64,000 nt of DNA from Candidatus Didemnitutus sp. (GCA_019634575.1 JAHCAY010000002.1:730897-794896); one strand, 5' to 3'; shown: positions 50,387-59,813, counted from the stretch's first letter. A program made the numbers and translations. The notes: generated by a model not told the origin, from the sequence alone.

Positions 50387-53300
50387 ATGAAGTTCTTACC
50401 CCGCACGCTGCTGGCGCTGGCGCTCACGGTCACCGCCCTCTTCGCGCAAACGCCGCCGGATCAGACGCGCCTCCTGCGCTTCCCGGCCACCAACGGTTCG
50501 CAGATCGTCTTCAGTTATGCCGGCCAGCTCTACACGGTCGGCATGGAAGGCGGCGTCGCGCGCCGCCTCACCGACGCACCCGGCTGGGCCGTCTTCCCGC
50601 GCTTCTCCGCGGACGGCTCGCAACTCGCCTTCACCGCGCAATACGACGGCAACACCGAAGTCTACGTGATGCCCGCCGACGGCGGCACGCCGCGCCGGCT
50701 CTCCTACACCGCGCTCAACGGCCGCGACGACCTCAGCGATCGCATGGGACCAAACAACATCGTGCTCGCGTGGAAAAACACCACCAACGAGGTCGCCTAT
50801 CGCGGTCGCTGGACCGATGCGAACGACTTCCTCGGCCAGCTCTACACCATCGGCCTCGACGGCGACGTGCCACAACAACTCCCCGTGCCGCGCGGCGGTT
50901 TCCTCAGCTTCTCGCCCGACGACACGAAGATGGCCTACAACCGCGTGTTCCGCGAATTCCGCACCTGGAAACGCTACCGCGGCGGCATGGCCGACGACGT
51001 CTGGATCATCGACCTCAAGACTGGCGCGCTCGAAAACATCACCAATAATCCCGCGCAGGACATCATCCCGATGTGGGCCCCGAACGGCCGCATCTATTTC
51101 CTCTCCGACCGCGACGGCCACCTGAACCTCTTCTCCTACGACCTCACGACGAAGAAGACCGCGCAACTCACGACGTTCAAGGACTACGACATCAAGTTCC
51201 CCTCGCTCGGCAAAGGCGGCATCGTCTTCGAGCAGGGCGGCCTCATCTGGCATTTCGATCTCAAGACCGAAAAGGCCCGCCAAGTCGCCATCACCGTGAA
51301 GGAAGACATGGCCATCGCCCGCGGCGGCGTCGTCAACGTCTCGAAATACATCGCCGGCGTGCAACCCTCGCCCGATGGCAAGCGCGCCGTCGCCGTCGCC
51401 CGCGGTGAGATTTTCACCGTCCCGGCCAAGAACGGCCCGGTGCGCAACCTCACGCAAACCTCCGGTGTGCACGAGCGCGACGCGTCGTGGTCGCCCGACG
51501 GCAAATGGATCGCCTACCTCTCCGACGCCACCGGCGAAAACGAAATCTGGATCCGCCCGCAGGATGGCCGCGGCGAGCCGCAGCAGATCACGAAAGGCGC
51601 GACCACTTATTACTACGCGCCCGTCTGGTCGCCCGATAGCAAGAAGCTCCTCTGGGGCGACCGCGAGCAACGCCTGCAATTCGTCGACGTGACCACCAAG
51701 GAAGTCACGCTCATCGAGAAGAACGACACCTTCGAGATCACCGACATCGCTTGGGCGCCCGACAGCAAGTGGGTGGGCTGGATTTCACCCACCCGTGGCA
51801 GCTACCCGAAGGTCCGCCTCTACTCGGTCGACGAAAAGAAAGCCATCGACGTCACCGACGGCTGGTGGTCCGTGAGCGATGTGAACTTCAGCGACGACGG
51901 CAAATGGCTGCTCTACGCCTCCGGTCGCGACTTCAACCCGACCTACGGCGTCACCGAGTTCAACCACATCTACCGCGACTGGGAACGCATCTATCTCGTC
52001 GCCCTCGCGCAAGGCACCGACTCGCCCTTCAAGCCGAAGAGCGACGAAGTCGAGATCGCCAAGGACGACGACGTGAAGGAAAAGCCGATCGCCGACAAAG
52101 CCGTCGCCGAAGCGAAGGAAGAAAAGAAAGACGCCAAGGACGCCGCGCCCGCCGCCGACAAGAAGGACGGCAAGGACGCGAAGAAGAAGACCGTGGTCGT
52201 GAAGGTTGACCCGATGGGCTTCAACGAGCGCACCATCGGCCTCCCGATCGCCGCGTCGAATTACGGCAATATCGAGATGGTCGGCGACAAGGTCTATTAC
52301 CTGCGCGTCGCCAATCCGTTCGGTGGCGGCGGCACGATGTTCGTCTACAATCTCAAGGACCAGAAGGAGACCGAGCTCGGCACCGCCAACGGCTTCGCCG
52401 TCACCGCCGACCGCAAGAAGATGCTCGTCTCCGCCCAGCGCGAATTTGCGATCATCGATTTGCCCGCCGCGAAGTTCGAGCTGAAGGAAAAACTCAACCT
52501 CGCCGGCCTCGAGATGAAGCTCGATCGCGTCGCCGAGTGGAACCAGATCTACAACGAGGTCTCGCGCCAGATGCGCGACTTCTTCTACGCGCCGAACATG
52601 CACGGCAACGACTGGCCCGCGCTGACCAAGAAATACGGCGCGCTCGTCCCGTCCGTCCGCCACCGCAACGACCTCAACTATCTCATCGGCGAACTCATCG
52701 GCGAACTCTCCGCCGGCCACGCCTACACCGGCGGCGGCGACCGCGTGAACGAGGCCCCGCGCATCGCCACCGGCCTGCTCGGCGCCAAGGTCTCGCGCGA
52801 TCCTCAATCCCGCGCCTACCGCATCGACCACATCGTGCCCGGCCAGAATTGGGAAAACGGCCTCCGCTCGCCGCTCACCGAGATGGGCGTCGATGTGAAG
52901 GAGGGCGACTACATCCTCGCCGTCGACGGCAAACCTGTCGCCGCGATGCAGTCGATCTACGCCGCGCTCGTCGGCACCGTTGGCAAACAGGTCGTGCTTC
53001 GCGTGAATTCCAAGCCCGTCGACGACGGCGCGCGCGACGTCACCATCGTCCCCATCGGCGACGAGAAACCGCTCTATTATCAGGAGTGGGTCGCGAAGAA
53101 CCGCGACTACGTGGCCAAGAAAACCGACGGCAAGGTCGGCTACATCCACATCCCCGACATGGGCCGCGACGGCCTCAACGAGTTCGCCAAGCAGTTCTAC
53201 CCGCAGCTCGACAAGAAAGCCTGGGTCATCGACGACCGCGGCAATGGCGGCGGCAACGTCTCCCCGCAAATCGCCGAGCGTCTCAGCCGCACCCTCGACT

Positions 53301-53746
53301 TCTTCTCCGTCGGCCGCAACGGCCAGCCCACCGCGAACCCCACCGCGATGGCCCTCGGACCGAAGGTTCTTTTGATGAATGAATTCTCCGCGTCCGACGG
53401 CGATATCTTCCCGTATCGCTTCCGCGAACGGAAGCTCGGCCCGCTTATCGGCAAACGCAGCTGGGGCGGCGTCGTCGGCATCCGCGGCTCACTCCCGATC
53501 GTCGATGGCGGCTCGCTCAACCGCCCGGAATTCGCCAACGGCTTCGACAAGGACGGCAAGAACTGGGTCATCGAAGGCCACGGCGTCGATCCCGACATCG
53601 TCGTCGACAACGATCCGTGGAAGGAATTCCACGGCGAGGACCAGCAGCTCGACAAGGCGATCGAGGTCATCCTCACCGACTTGAAGACCAAGGGTAAGGA
53701 AATCCCGCCCACCCCGCCCTATCCGAACAAAGCCGCCGGCTCCTGA
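50387..53746 (+). CDS. S41 family peptidase, tricorn protease-like
   Basis: 1119 residues. Signal peptide (about 1-20), then beta-propeller PD40/WD40-like repeats to about residue 480 (FSPDDTKMAYNR, WSPDGKWIAYLSD), a highly charged Lys/Asp/Ala linker near 560-605 (KEEKKDAKDAAPAADKKDGKDAKKK is a low-complexity run), a second propeller-like part, a PDZ domain and the TSPc domain. Tricorn-type residues: SAGHAYTGGGD near residue 775 and nucleophile Ser in NEFSASDGDIFPYR near 1001. Probably a periplasmic peptidase. A terminator follows. Confidence 0.9.
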   Translation: MKFLPRTLLALALTVTALFAQTPPDQTRLLRFPATNGSQIVFSYAGQLYTVGMEGGVARRLTDAPGWAVFPRFSADGSQLAFTAQYDGNTEVYVMPADGGTPRRLSYTALNGRDDLSDRMGPNNIVLAWKNTTNEVAYRGRWTDANDFLGQLYTIGLDGDVPQQLPVPRGGFLSFSPDDTKMAYNRVFREFRTWKRYRGGMADDVWIIDLKTGALENITNNPAQDIIPMWAPNGRIYFLSDRDGHLNLFSYDLTTKKTAQLTTFKDYDIKFPSLGKGGIVFEQGGLIWHFDLKTEKARQVAITVKEDMAIARGGVVNVSKYIAGVQPSPDGKRAVAVARGEIFTVPAKNGPVRNLTQTSGVHERDASWSPDGKWIAYLSDATGENEIWIRPQDGRGEPQQITKGATTYYYAPVWSPDSKKLLWGDREQRLQFVDVTTKEVTLIEKNDTFEITDIAWAPDSKWVGWISPTRGSYPKVRLYSVDEKKAIDVTDGWWSVSDVNFSDDGKWLLYASGRDFNPTYGVTEFNHIYRDWERIYLVALAQGTDSPFKPKSDEVEIAKDDDVKEKPIADKAVAEAKEEKKDAKDAAPAADKKDGKDAKKKTVVVKVDPMGFNERTIGLPIAASNYGNIEMVGDKVYYLRVANPFGGGGTMFVYNLKDQKETELGTANGFAVTADRKKMLVSAQREFAIIDLPAAKFELKEKLNLAGLEMKLDRVAEWNQIYNEVSRQMRDFFYAPNMHGNDWPALTKKYGALVPSVRHRNDLNYLIGELIGELSAGHAYTGGGDRVNEAPRIATGLLGAKVSRDPQSRAYRIDHIVPGQNWENGLRSPLTEMGVDVKEGDYILAVDGKPVAAMQSIYAALVGTVGKQVVLRVNSKPVDDGARDVTIVPIGDEKPLYYQEWVAKNRDYVAKKTDGKVGYIHIPDMGRDGLNEFAKQFYPQLDKKAWVIDDRGNGGGNVSPQIAERLSRTLDFFSVGRNGQPTANPTAMALGPKVLLMNEFSASDGDIFPYRFRERKLGPLIGKRSWGGVVGIRGSLPIVDGGSLNRPEFANGFDKDGKNWVIEGHGVDPDIVVDNDPWKEFHGEDQQLDKAIEVILTDLKTKGKEIPPTPPYPNKAAGS

Positions 53747-53776
53747 GCCGCGCGCCAACCTCCCCGCCCTTTCACG

Positions 53777-53804
53777 AGAGCCGGTCACCCGACCGGCTCT
53801 TTTC
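53777..53804 (+). terminator. Rho-independent terminator
   Basis: Perfect stem agagccggtc/gaccggctct (53777-53786 and 53791-53800) followed by tttcttt. Confidence 0.85.
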
Positions 53805-53816
53805 TTTGGCCGCTTG

Positions 53817-53850
53817 GAAGGTAGCCCGCGACCTCCGGGCGCGGGTCCGC
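53817..53850. repeat. GTAGC-type short palindromic repeat (copy C)
   Basis: gtagcccgcgacctccgggc, then gcgggtc, almost identical to copy B at 34318. Located between the S41 peptidase terminator and the sigma-factor module. Confidence 0.6.
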
Positions 53851-53940
53851 CCGCCGCGACTCTGCCGCCGCCCGCGCTACCCGACCCGCCCACCAAACAA
53901 TTTGCCGAGGGTTTCCCTCCCCTCCACCGTATCACTTCGC

Positions 53941-54231
53941 ATGACGCCTCCCGATCCACTCCGCTCCCTGCTGAAACGCTGGCAGCATGAGCCGTCGCCC
54001 GCGCCCGACTTCGCCGCCGGCGTGTGGGCGCGCATCAACGCCGCGCGAAAGGACGAACGCGTCGTGGTCGCCTTCCGTTGGGCGCTGCCCATCGCCGCCT
54101 CGCTCGCGCTCTTTCTCGGCATCGGCGCCGCTCGCCTCCAAGCCCAGCGCGCGCACGCGCAGCAGATGGCCGATTTCTACGTCCGCACGGTCGATCCGCT
54201 CCAGATGGCCGACCACGGCGACCACAAATGA
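53941..54231 (+). CDS. Small single-TM protein, CnrY-like anti-sigma candidate
   Basis: 96 residues. N-terminal soluble part MTPPDPLRSLLKRWQHEPSPAPDFAAGVWARI then one membrane helix (WALPIAASLALFLGIG) and a short periplasmic tail. Length and topology match CnrY-type anti-sigma factors, which bind the sigma factor with the N-terminal part. It is first in the order anti-sigma, sensor, sigma, like cnrYXH. Overlap ATGA with the next gene. Confidence 0.65.
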   Translation: MTPPDPLRSLLKRWQHEPSPAPDFAAGVWARINAARKDERVVVAFRWALPIAASLALFLGIGAARLQAQRAHAQQMADFYVRTVDPLQMADHGDHK

Positions 54232-54653
54232 AGCGCTGGCTCGCACTGCTCGCCGTCGTAGCGCTGGTCGGTGCGGGCTCGTATGCGCTCACGCGGCTCT
54301 TCTGGCCCGCTCCGCCAGCCGATGAGGATCAAGTCACCTGGATCGCGCGCGAGTTCAGTCTCACCGCCGAGCAGAAGGGTGCCGTCGAGAAACTCCACCA
54401 CAACTACCTGCCCATCTGCTCCGACCACTGCGCCCTGATCGTCGACGCGCGCGAACGTCTCGCCGCCAAGCCTGGCGACGCCGCGTTGCAAGCCGAGGTC
54501 ATCCGCCTCGAACGCCAGTGCCAGCAATCGACGCTCGCGCACGTCCGCCAGGTCGCGGCCTGCATGGCGCCGGATCAGGCGCGCCGCTTCCTCGCGCTCG
54601 TCGAGCCGCGCATCCTGCATCACGATCACCACGCCGCCTTCGGCCTGAAATGA
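54228..54653 (+). CDS. Periplasmic metal sensor-like protein (CnrX/CpxP type)
   Basis: 141 residues. N-terminal membrane anchor (residues about 3-21), then four-helix-type periplasmic domain with EKLHHNYLPICSDHCALIVDAR and QCQQSTLAHVRQVAACMAPDQA. This resembles periplasmic heavy-metal sensors and the CpxP superfamily. His-rich HHDHHAAF near the C-terminus could also bind metal. The stop overlaps the sigma-factor ATG by 4 bp. Confidence 0.72.
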   Translation: MKRWLALLAVVALVGAGSYALTRLFWPAPPADEDQVTWIAREFSLTAEQKGAVEKLHHNYLPICSDHCALIVDARERLAAKPGDAALQAEVIRLERQCQQSTLAHVRQVAACMAPDQARRFLALVEPRILHHDHHAAFGLK

Positions 54654-55207
54654 CGCCCGCCGCGGAGCCCAGCGACGAAGAGACGATGCTCGCTCTCCAA
54701 CGGGGCGAGCAACTCGCATTGAATCGCCTCATGGCGCGCTGGGAGCGTCCGCTGCGCAGTTTTCTCTATCGTTCGACGCGCAACGAGCACGACGCGCTCG
54801 ACCTCGCGCAGGAAACCTTCGTCCGCGTCTACCAACATCGCGCCCGCTATCGCGCCGGGGCGCGCTTCTCGACGTGGATGTTCCAGATCGCGCTCAACCT
54901 CGCGCGCGACCATGCCCGCCGCGCGCACCGCCGTCCGACCGATGCGCTCGAGACCGCGCCCGAACAGTTCACCGCGCAAACTCCGCGCCGAGCCGTGGCC
55001 GACGCCGAGGCCGCCGCCGCTGTGCGCGCCGCCGTCGTCGAGCTGCCCGACGACCTGCGCGAAGCCGTGCTGCTTTCCGAATTTCAGGATCTGTCGCACG
55101 CCGAAATCGCCGAGATCGTCGGCGCCACGCCGAAGGCCATCGAGACCCGCCTCTATCGCGCGCGGGAGAAATTGCGCACGCTCCTCGCCCGTTATCTCAA
55201 CGACTGA
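54650..55207 (+). CDS. ECF RNA polymerase sigma factor (CnrH-like module)
   Basis: 185 residues. Region 2 (LYRSTRNEHDALDLAQETFVRVYQ, RFSTWMFQIALNLARDHARR) and region 4 (LPDDLREAVLLSEFQDLSHAEIAEI, then ETRLYRAREKLR) are typical of ECF sigma factors. Start ATG overlaps the sensor stop (ATGA). The triad with the two upstream genes is laid out like cnrYXH or nccYXH. The downstream neighbour is an aldehyde dehydrogenase, not a metal efflux RND system. Confidence 0.88.
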   Translation: MTPAAEPSDEETMLALQRGEQLALNRLMARWERPLRSFLYRSTRNEHDALDLAQETFVRVYQHRARYRAGARFSTWMFQIALNLARDHARRAHRRPTDALETAPEQFTAQTPRRAVADAEAAAAVRAAVVELPDDLREAVLLSEFQDLSHAEIAEIVGATPKAIETRLYRAREKLRTLLARYLND

Positions 55208-55273
55208 GGGCGCTGTAGCGGTTGCCGAGCATTGCCGTTCGACATGGACGCCCGCTCCGCCGAACGTGCGCGC

Positions 55274-56641
55274 ATGGCAATCGTCACCTCGGATCCGGCC
55301 ACCGGCCGCCCGCTCCGGCGCTACCGCGAACACGACGCGCGCACGGTCGATCGCGCCCTCGCGCGCGCTACGGCGGCGTTTGTCGATTGGCGCGCGCTGA
55401 GCTTCGCCGCCCGCGCCCGGCACCTGCGCGCCGTCGCCCGCGCGTTGCGTCGCGATGCGCCGAAGTTCGCCACGCTAGCCACGGCCGAGATGGGCAAGCC
55501 GGTCACGCAGGCGCTCGCCGAGATCGAGAAATGCGCGGCGAATTGCGAGCATTTCGCCGCGCACGCCGCCGCCCTGCTGGCGGACGATCGACCGGCCGGC
55601 GCGCCGACGCACCGCTACGTCTCCCACCAGCCGCTCGGCGTGGTTCTCGCGATCGAACCGTGGAATTTCCCCTTCTGGCAGGTCTTCCGCGCCGCCGCGC
55701 CCGCCTTGATGGCGGGCAACACGATGGTGCTGAAGCACGCTTCAAACGTCACCGGCTGCGCGCTCGCGATCGAGCGCGTCTTCACCCGCGCCGGCGTGCC
55801 GCGCGGAGTTTTCCAGGCGCTCGTCCTGAGCGGAACTCGCGCGGAGAATTTGGTGGCGGATCCGCGCATCGCGATGGTCACGCTCACCGGCAGCACCGCC
55901 GTCGGCCAGCGGGTGGCCGCGCGCGCCGGCGCCGCGATGAAGAAAGGCGTGTTCGAACTCGGCGGCAGCGACGCCTACGTGATCCTCGCCGACGCCGATC
56001 TCTATCTGGCCGCGGAGCTCTGCGCCGAATCGCGTCTCTACAATAACGGCCAGAGCTGCGTCGCGGCGAAGCGCTTCATCGTCGTGCCGACGGTCCGCGC
56101 TGAGTTCGAGGCGAAGCTCGTCGCCGCGCTCGCGCGTCGGCAGCCCGGCGACCCGCGCAACGCGACGACGCAACTTGGCCCGCTGGCGCGCGAGGACATC
56201 CGCCGCGAACTGCACGCGCAGGTCCGCCGCAGCGTGCGCGCCGGAGCGCGATTGCTGCTCGGCGGCAAGTTGCCGCGTGGTGCCGGCTGCTTTTATCCGC
56301 CAACGGTCCTGGCGGGCGTGCGCCCGGGCATGGCAGCGTTCGACGAGGAATTATTCGGACCAGTCGCCGCGATCGTGCCGGCGCGGAACGAAGTCGAGGC
56401 GATCGCGCTCGCCAACCGCACGCCCTACGGGCTCGGTGCCGGCGTGTTCACGCGCGACCGCGCGCGCGGCGAGCGCATCGCGCGCACGCAGCTCGAGGCG
56501 GGCAATGCGTTCGTGAACGAGTTCGTGCGCTCGCATCCGACGCTGCCGTTCGGCGGCGTAAAGCAGAGTGGCCACGGCCGCGAGCTCGGCGCGTGGGGCC
56601 TGCGGGAGTTCACCAACGTAAAAACGATCAGCGTCCGCTGA
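55274..56641 (+). CDS. Aldehyde dehydrogenase (succinate-semialdehyde type, Sad/YneI-like)
   Basis: 455 residues from ATG 55274 (MAIVTSDPATG, a typical start); an earlier ATG at 55244 would add 10 residues. Catalytic Glu is in FELGGSDAYVIL, Cys in NNGQSCVAAKRF near residue 260, NAD site in LTGSTAVGQ. The short Sad/YneI-like form fits the length. Likely oxidises succinate semialdehyde or a similar short-chain aldehyde with NAD+. 66 bp after the sigma factor. Confidence 0.87.
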   Translation: MAIVTSDPATGRPLRRYREHDARTVDRALARATAAFVDWRALSFAARARHLRAVARALRRDAPKFATLATAEMGKPVTQALAEIEKCAANCEHFAAHAAALLADDRPAGAPTHRYVSHQPLGVVLAIEPWNFPFWQVFRAAAPALMAGNTMVLKHASNVTGCALAIERVFTRAGVPRGVFQALVLSGTRAENLVADPRIAMVTLTGSTAVGQRVAARAGAAMKKGVFELGGSDAYVILADADLYLAAELCAESRLYNNGQSCVAAKRFIVVPTVRAEFEAKLVAALARRQPGDPRNATTQLGPLAREDIRRELHAQVRRSVRAGARLLLGGKLPRGAGCFYPPTVLAGVRPGMAAFDEELFGPVAAIVPARNEVEAIALANRTPYGLGAGVFTRDRARGERIARTQLEAGNAFVNEFVRSHPTLPFGGVKQSGHGRELGAWGLREFTNVKTISVR

Positions 56642-57020
56642 CGTCCGGCGAATCGACCGGCGGATGCGAGTCCGCCGTGCCCCAGGTCTCCTCCATGATC
56701 AGCCGGACGCGCTCCGCCGAAACCCGCAGGCGCAGCAGGCGATGCAACACGCCGCGACAACCGGAGGCAGTGTGATACTCGCCCGCCTCGGCATGAAAGA
56801 AGCGGCGGCTGCGCAGATCGCCGACGCTACGCAGAAATTCGCGATCAGCAGCGAAGTAGTCGGGCAGCGCCGCGAGCATGCCCCGGAAGGGGCGGGCGTG
56901 GAAATACAGCGCACGCGGGAGCAGATGCTCCTCGAATTCGGCAATGTTGATACCGTGTAACGAGCAGTAGCGCTCGCGAAAAGACAGGCCCATGTCAGTC
57001 GTGAGGGGGTAAGGTGACAT
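56628..57020 (-). CDS. Hypothetical protein (conserved-looking, Arg/Leu-rich)
   Basis: About 130 residues from ATG 57020 (alternative ATG 56993). Sequence SFRERYCSLHGINIAEFEEHLLPRALYFHARPF and DYFAADREFLRSVGDLRSRRFFHAEAGEYH; it ends GTADSHPPVDSPDVSGR. Overlaps the ALDH stop by 14 bp tail to tail. No family is recognised, though its length and tone suggest a small conserved verrucomicrobial protein. Confidence 0.55.
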   Translation of the reverse strand: MSPYPLTTDMGLSFRERYCSLHGINIAEFEEHLLPRALYFHARPFRGMLAALPDYFAADREFLRSVGDLRSRRFFHAEAGEYHTASGCRGVLHRLLRLRVSAERVRLIMEETWGTADSHPPVDSPDVSGR

Positions 57021-57328
57021 TTCACGACAACTGCGCCGGCTCACCTGCGCAATACCGCCGATACCCCAGCCGTTAATCCGGCATTCCTCCCACTTTTCGC
57101 CGCAGCCGGCCGCACGGCGACCGTCGTTTTGCAATTGTCATAACCGGCGTGGCGCGGCGCGCCGTGTTGCCCGGCGATTTCCAGTCTGCATCGCGTTTGT
57201 CGAACAACGATGACTGAGCGGCCGCGCTTTTGCGCGGCTGGGACCGCGACGCGCAACGCCCGCCACGGAACCTCAAAATTCTGCTTCCGTTTTCGTTCCG
57301 GCGGTCTACGTTTTCGCGCCTTGCTTCC
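57021..57328. other. Intergenic region before tRNA-Ser
   Basis: 308 bp with no supported gene. It holds a short hairpin (gccgcgc/gcgcggc about 57223-57240) and GC-rich sequence; probable promoter region for the 57020 gene and the tRNA, without a clear consensus. Confidence 0.4.
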
Positions 57329-57419
57329 GGAGAGGTGGCAGAGTGGTTGAACGCGCCGCACTCGAAATGCGGTTTAGGCTTATACCCTAACGTGGGTTCG
57401 AATCCCACCCTCTCCGCCA
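57329..57419 (+). tRNA. tRNA-Ser (anticodon CGA)
   Basis: Acceptor GGAGAGG pairs with CCTCTCC; long variable arm of class II (serine) tRNA; anticodon loop CTCGAAA with CGA at 57363-57365, decoding UCG. CCA (57417-57419) is encoded. Confidence 0.95.
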
Positions 57420-57488
57420 GTTTCCAAAAATCCGCCGCGCTCGTCGCCGGCGGATTTTTCATTGGCGCGATGGGCGCGAGCGATCCGG

Positions 57489-57896
57489 TCAAACGTTCTC
57501 GTCCTCGTGTCCGGACAGCTCGCGACGGTTGGCGGGCAGGTGCTGCGGCAGGAAAAAATAATAGAGCATCAGCTGCCAGCTGCGCGACGAGCGGTAGAGC
57601 AAGAGCGGGACGAGCAACGCCGCGACGATGGCGGCGACCGCCGCGACCGTGCTCCCGAGCACACCGTAATACCACAGCAGTGCGATCGGAGTCAGGAAGA
57701 CGATGCAGGTGACGCCGTAGTTCAGCGCCATCGCGCCGAGGAAGAAACCTTCCTCGCGCTCGAGTTTCAGTCCGCATTGCGGACACTCGCGATTGAGCTC
57801 AAGCGGCTTGGCGGGTTTGAAAAGCGTCTGGCCGCCACAATTGGGACAGCGGTTGGTGAGGCCGCGTTGGATGATCTGCTGCTGCGTGACGCGCAT
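57489..57896 (-). CDS. DUF983 family protein
   Basis: 135 residues. Two zinc-type CxxC pairs at the N-terminus (CPNCGG, CPQCGL) followed by EEGFFLGAMALNYG and two membrane helices. This is the DUF983 signature. Function unknown; membrane-associated. It ends the minus-strand run that begins with rpsB and tsf. Confidence 0.85.
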   Translation of the reverse strand: MRVTQQQIIQRGLTNRCPNCGGQTLFKPAKPLELNRECPQCGLKLEREEGFFLGAMALNYGVTCIVFLTPIALLWYYGVLGSTVAAVAAIVAALLVPLLLYRSSRSWQLMLYYFFLPQHLPANRRELSGHEDENV

Positions 57897-57900
57897 AAAT

Positions 57901-57930
57901 GAAAACGCCCCACCTTACGGTGGGGCGTTC
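57901..57930 (-). terminator. Rho-independent terminator of tsf
   Basis: Stem aacgccccacc/ggtggggcgtt (57904-57914 and 57919-57929). On the minus strand it is followed by tttt. It sits between the tsf stop and the DUF983 start. Confidence 0.8.
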
Positions 57931-57950
57931 GGGAAAGCAAAGCGCGGACT

Positions 57951-58541
57951 TTAGGCGCCGAGCTGGAAGCGGACGAAGCGGCGGATCACCATGTTTTCGC
58001 CGATGGTGCCGACCTTCTCCTTGAGGAGGTCTTTGATCGTCTTGTCCGGGTTCTTCACGAAGGGCTGATCGATCAGGCACACTTGCGAGAAATACTTCTC
58101 GAGTTTGCCTTCGACGATCTTCTGCACGGCAGCGGCGGGCTTGCCCTCCATCTGCGCAGCAGCGATGTCGCGCTCCTTGGCGAGCTCGGTCTCCGGCACC
58201 TGCTCACGCGAAACATAGAGCGGGCTGGTGGCGGCGATCTGCAGGCAGAGGTCGCGGCAGAAGGCCTTGAAATCGTCGTTCTTGGCGACGAAGTCGGTCT
58301 CGCAACCGACCTCGACGAGAACGCCAACCTTGCCGCCGACGTGGATGTAGGACTCGATGAGACCTTCCTTCGTCGAACGGCCGGAGAGCTTGTCGATCTT
58401 GTTGCCGAGCTTCTTGCGGAGGAGCGTGATGGCGTCCTCCATGTTGCCCTTCGTTTCGTCGAGGGCCTTCTTGCATTCGAGCATACCCGCGCCGGTCTTC
58501 TCGCGGAGTTCTGCCACCATACTGGCTGTAACAGCGGACAT
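57951..58541 (-). CDS. tsf: Elongation factor Ts
   Basis: 196 residues, at the short end for EF-Ts. TGAGMLECKKALDETKGNMEDAITLLR at the N-terminus is diagnostic, followed by the TSF domain with CETDFVAKNDDF. Nucleotide exchange factor for EF-Tu. 24 bp after rpsB (rpsB-tsf operon). ATG at 58541. Confidence 0.96.
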   Translation of the reverse strand: MSAVTASMVAELREKTGAGMLECKKALDETKGNMEDAITLLRKKLGNKIDKLSGRSTKEGLIESYIHVGGKVGVLVEVGCETDFVAKNDDFKAFCRDLCLQIAATSPLYVSREQVPETELAKERDIAAAQMEGKPAAAVQKIVEGKLEKYFSQVCLIDQPFVKNPDKTIKDLLKEKVGTIGENMVIRRFVRFQLGA

Positions 58542-58565
58542 TTGAGTAATCGGTTGGTTGAGAGC

Positions 58566-59459
58566 TTAGACTTCTTCCGTGGAAACAGTGGACTTCTTCG
58601 CGCCGGCGGTGCGGCTCGTGCGCTTGCGCGGGGCGACGCCGGGCTTGTCGGTGACGAGCTCCTTCACGTCCTGCGGGAGGGCGACGACCTTATCGAGCGC
58701 CTCGTCGGCGTCGGCGGGAGCAGCGGCGGCGGCGGCGTCAGCGGCGGCCTTCTCGGCGCGCTGCACGCGGCGGGTTTCGCGGTGCGCGAGGCCGGACTGG
58801 ATCGCGGCGACGACCGTCTCGACGACGATGCGGATGGACTTCGCGGCGTCGTCGTTGCCCGGGATCGGGTGCGAGAGCTGCGTCGGGTCGGAGTTGGTGT
58901 CGACGAGGCCGACGCACGGGATGCCGAGGCGCTTGGCTTCGGCGACGGCGATGGCTTCGTAGCCGGCGTCGATCACGAACATCGCGCCCGGGAGGGCGGA
59001 GATGTTGGCGATGCCGTCGAAATTGCGGGTCATGCGCGCCATCTCGCGGCGGATCGCGGACTCTTCCTTGGAGGAGAACTTGGCGAGTTCGCCGGAGGCG
59101 TCTTGCGCCTGATACTTCTTAAACTTGGCGAGCGACTTCTTGATCGTCTCGAAATTGGTGAGCGTGCCACCCATCCAACGCGTGGTGACGTAGGGCATGC
59201 CGGTCGCGGTCGCGGCCTCCTTGATCATTTCCTGCGCCTGGCGCTTGGTGCCGACGAGGAGGACTTCGTCGCCCGAGGCGACGAGGTTCTCGAGGAACGC
59301 GCAGGCCTTTTCGAGGGCGCCGTGGGTCTTCTCGAGGTCGATGATGGTGATGCCCTGGCGATGACCGAACACGTAGGGCTTGGAGCGCGGGTTCCAACGC
59401 TTGGTCTGGTGACCGAGGTGGACGCCGGCATCGAGGAGGTCTTTGGGAGTGACGTTCAT
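58566..59459 (-). CDS. rpsB: 30S ribosomal protein S2
   Basis: 297 residues from ATG 59459 (MNVTPKDLLDAGVHLGHQTKRWNP). Standard S2 body (VGLVDTNSDP, IPGNDDAAKSI), with an Ala/Lys/Thr-rich C-terminal extension of about 60 residues (DADEALDKVV; RTSRTAGAKK) beyond the usual length. First gene of rpsB-tsf. Confidence 0.96.
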   Translation of the reverse strand: MNVTPKDLLDAGVHLGHQTKRWNPRSKPYVFGHRQGITIIDLEKTHGALEKACAFLENLVASGDEVLLVGTKRQAQEMIKEAATATGMPYVTTRWMGGTLTNFETIKKSLAKFKKYQAQDASGELAKFSSKEESAIRREMARMTRNFDGIANISALPGAMFVIDAGYEAIAVAEAKRLGIPCVGLVDTNSDPTQLSHPIPGNDDAAKSIRIVVETVVAAIQSGLAHRETRRVQRAEKAAADAAAAAAPADADEALDKVVALPQDVKELVTDKPGVAPRKRTSRTAGAKKSTVSTEEV

Positions 59460-59654
59460 GGGATCTATGTATGTCGAATACACAGGTCGGCCAACTGGGC
59501 CGCCTTGCGATCAGACTGTGCCGCGAGCGCTGCCCCTGTTCAGACAGAGCGCGCGACGAGTTTCTGTTGGGTGGGTTGAAGGAACAGGAAGGGCCAAAAC
59601 AGAGATGGCGCGCGAGTGGAGCAAGACCTTTCTCCAAAAAACTCAAAATCGCCG

Positions 59655-59683
59655 TTGACAGCGCAAAACGCGGTTCGCACGTT
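59655..59683 (+). promoter_or_regulatory. Candidate sigma70 promoter for tRNA-Met
   Basis: TTGACA at 59655-59660, 17-bp spacer, weak -10 CACGTT at 59678-59683; transcription would begin about 7 bp before the tRNA. Confidence 0.5.
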
Positions 59684-59697
59684 GACCGCTCGCTTGT

Positions 59698-59774
<77 letters not shown>

Positions 59775-59778
59775 ATTT

Positions 59779-59813
59779 GAAACCCCCGGAAACTGCTCCC
59801 GGGGGTTTCTGCT
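59779..59813 (+). terminator. Rho-independent terminator after tRNA-Met
   Basis: Stem gaaacccccgg/ccgggggtttc (59779-59789 and 59799-59809) followed by tgctt. Confidence 0.75.
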
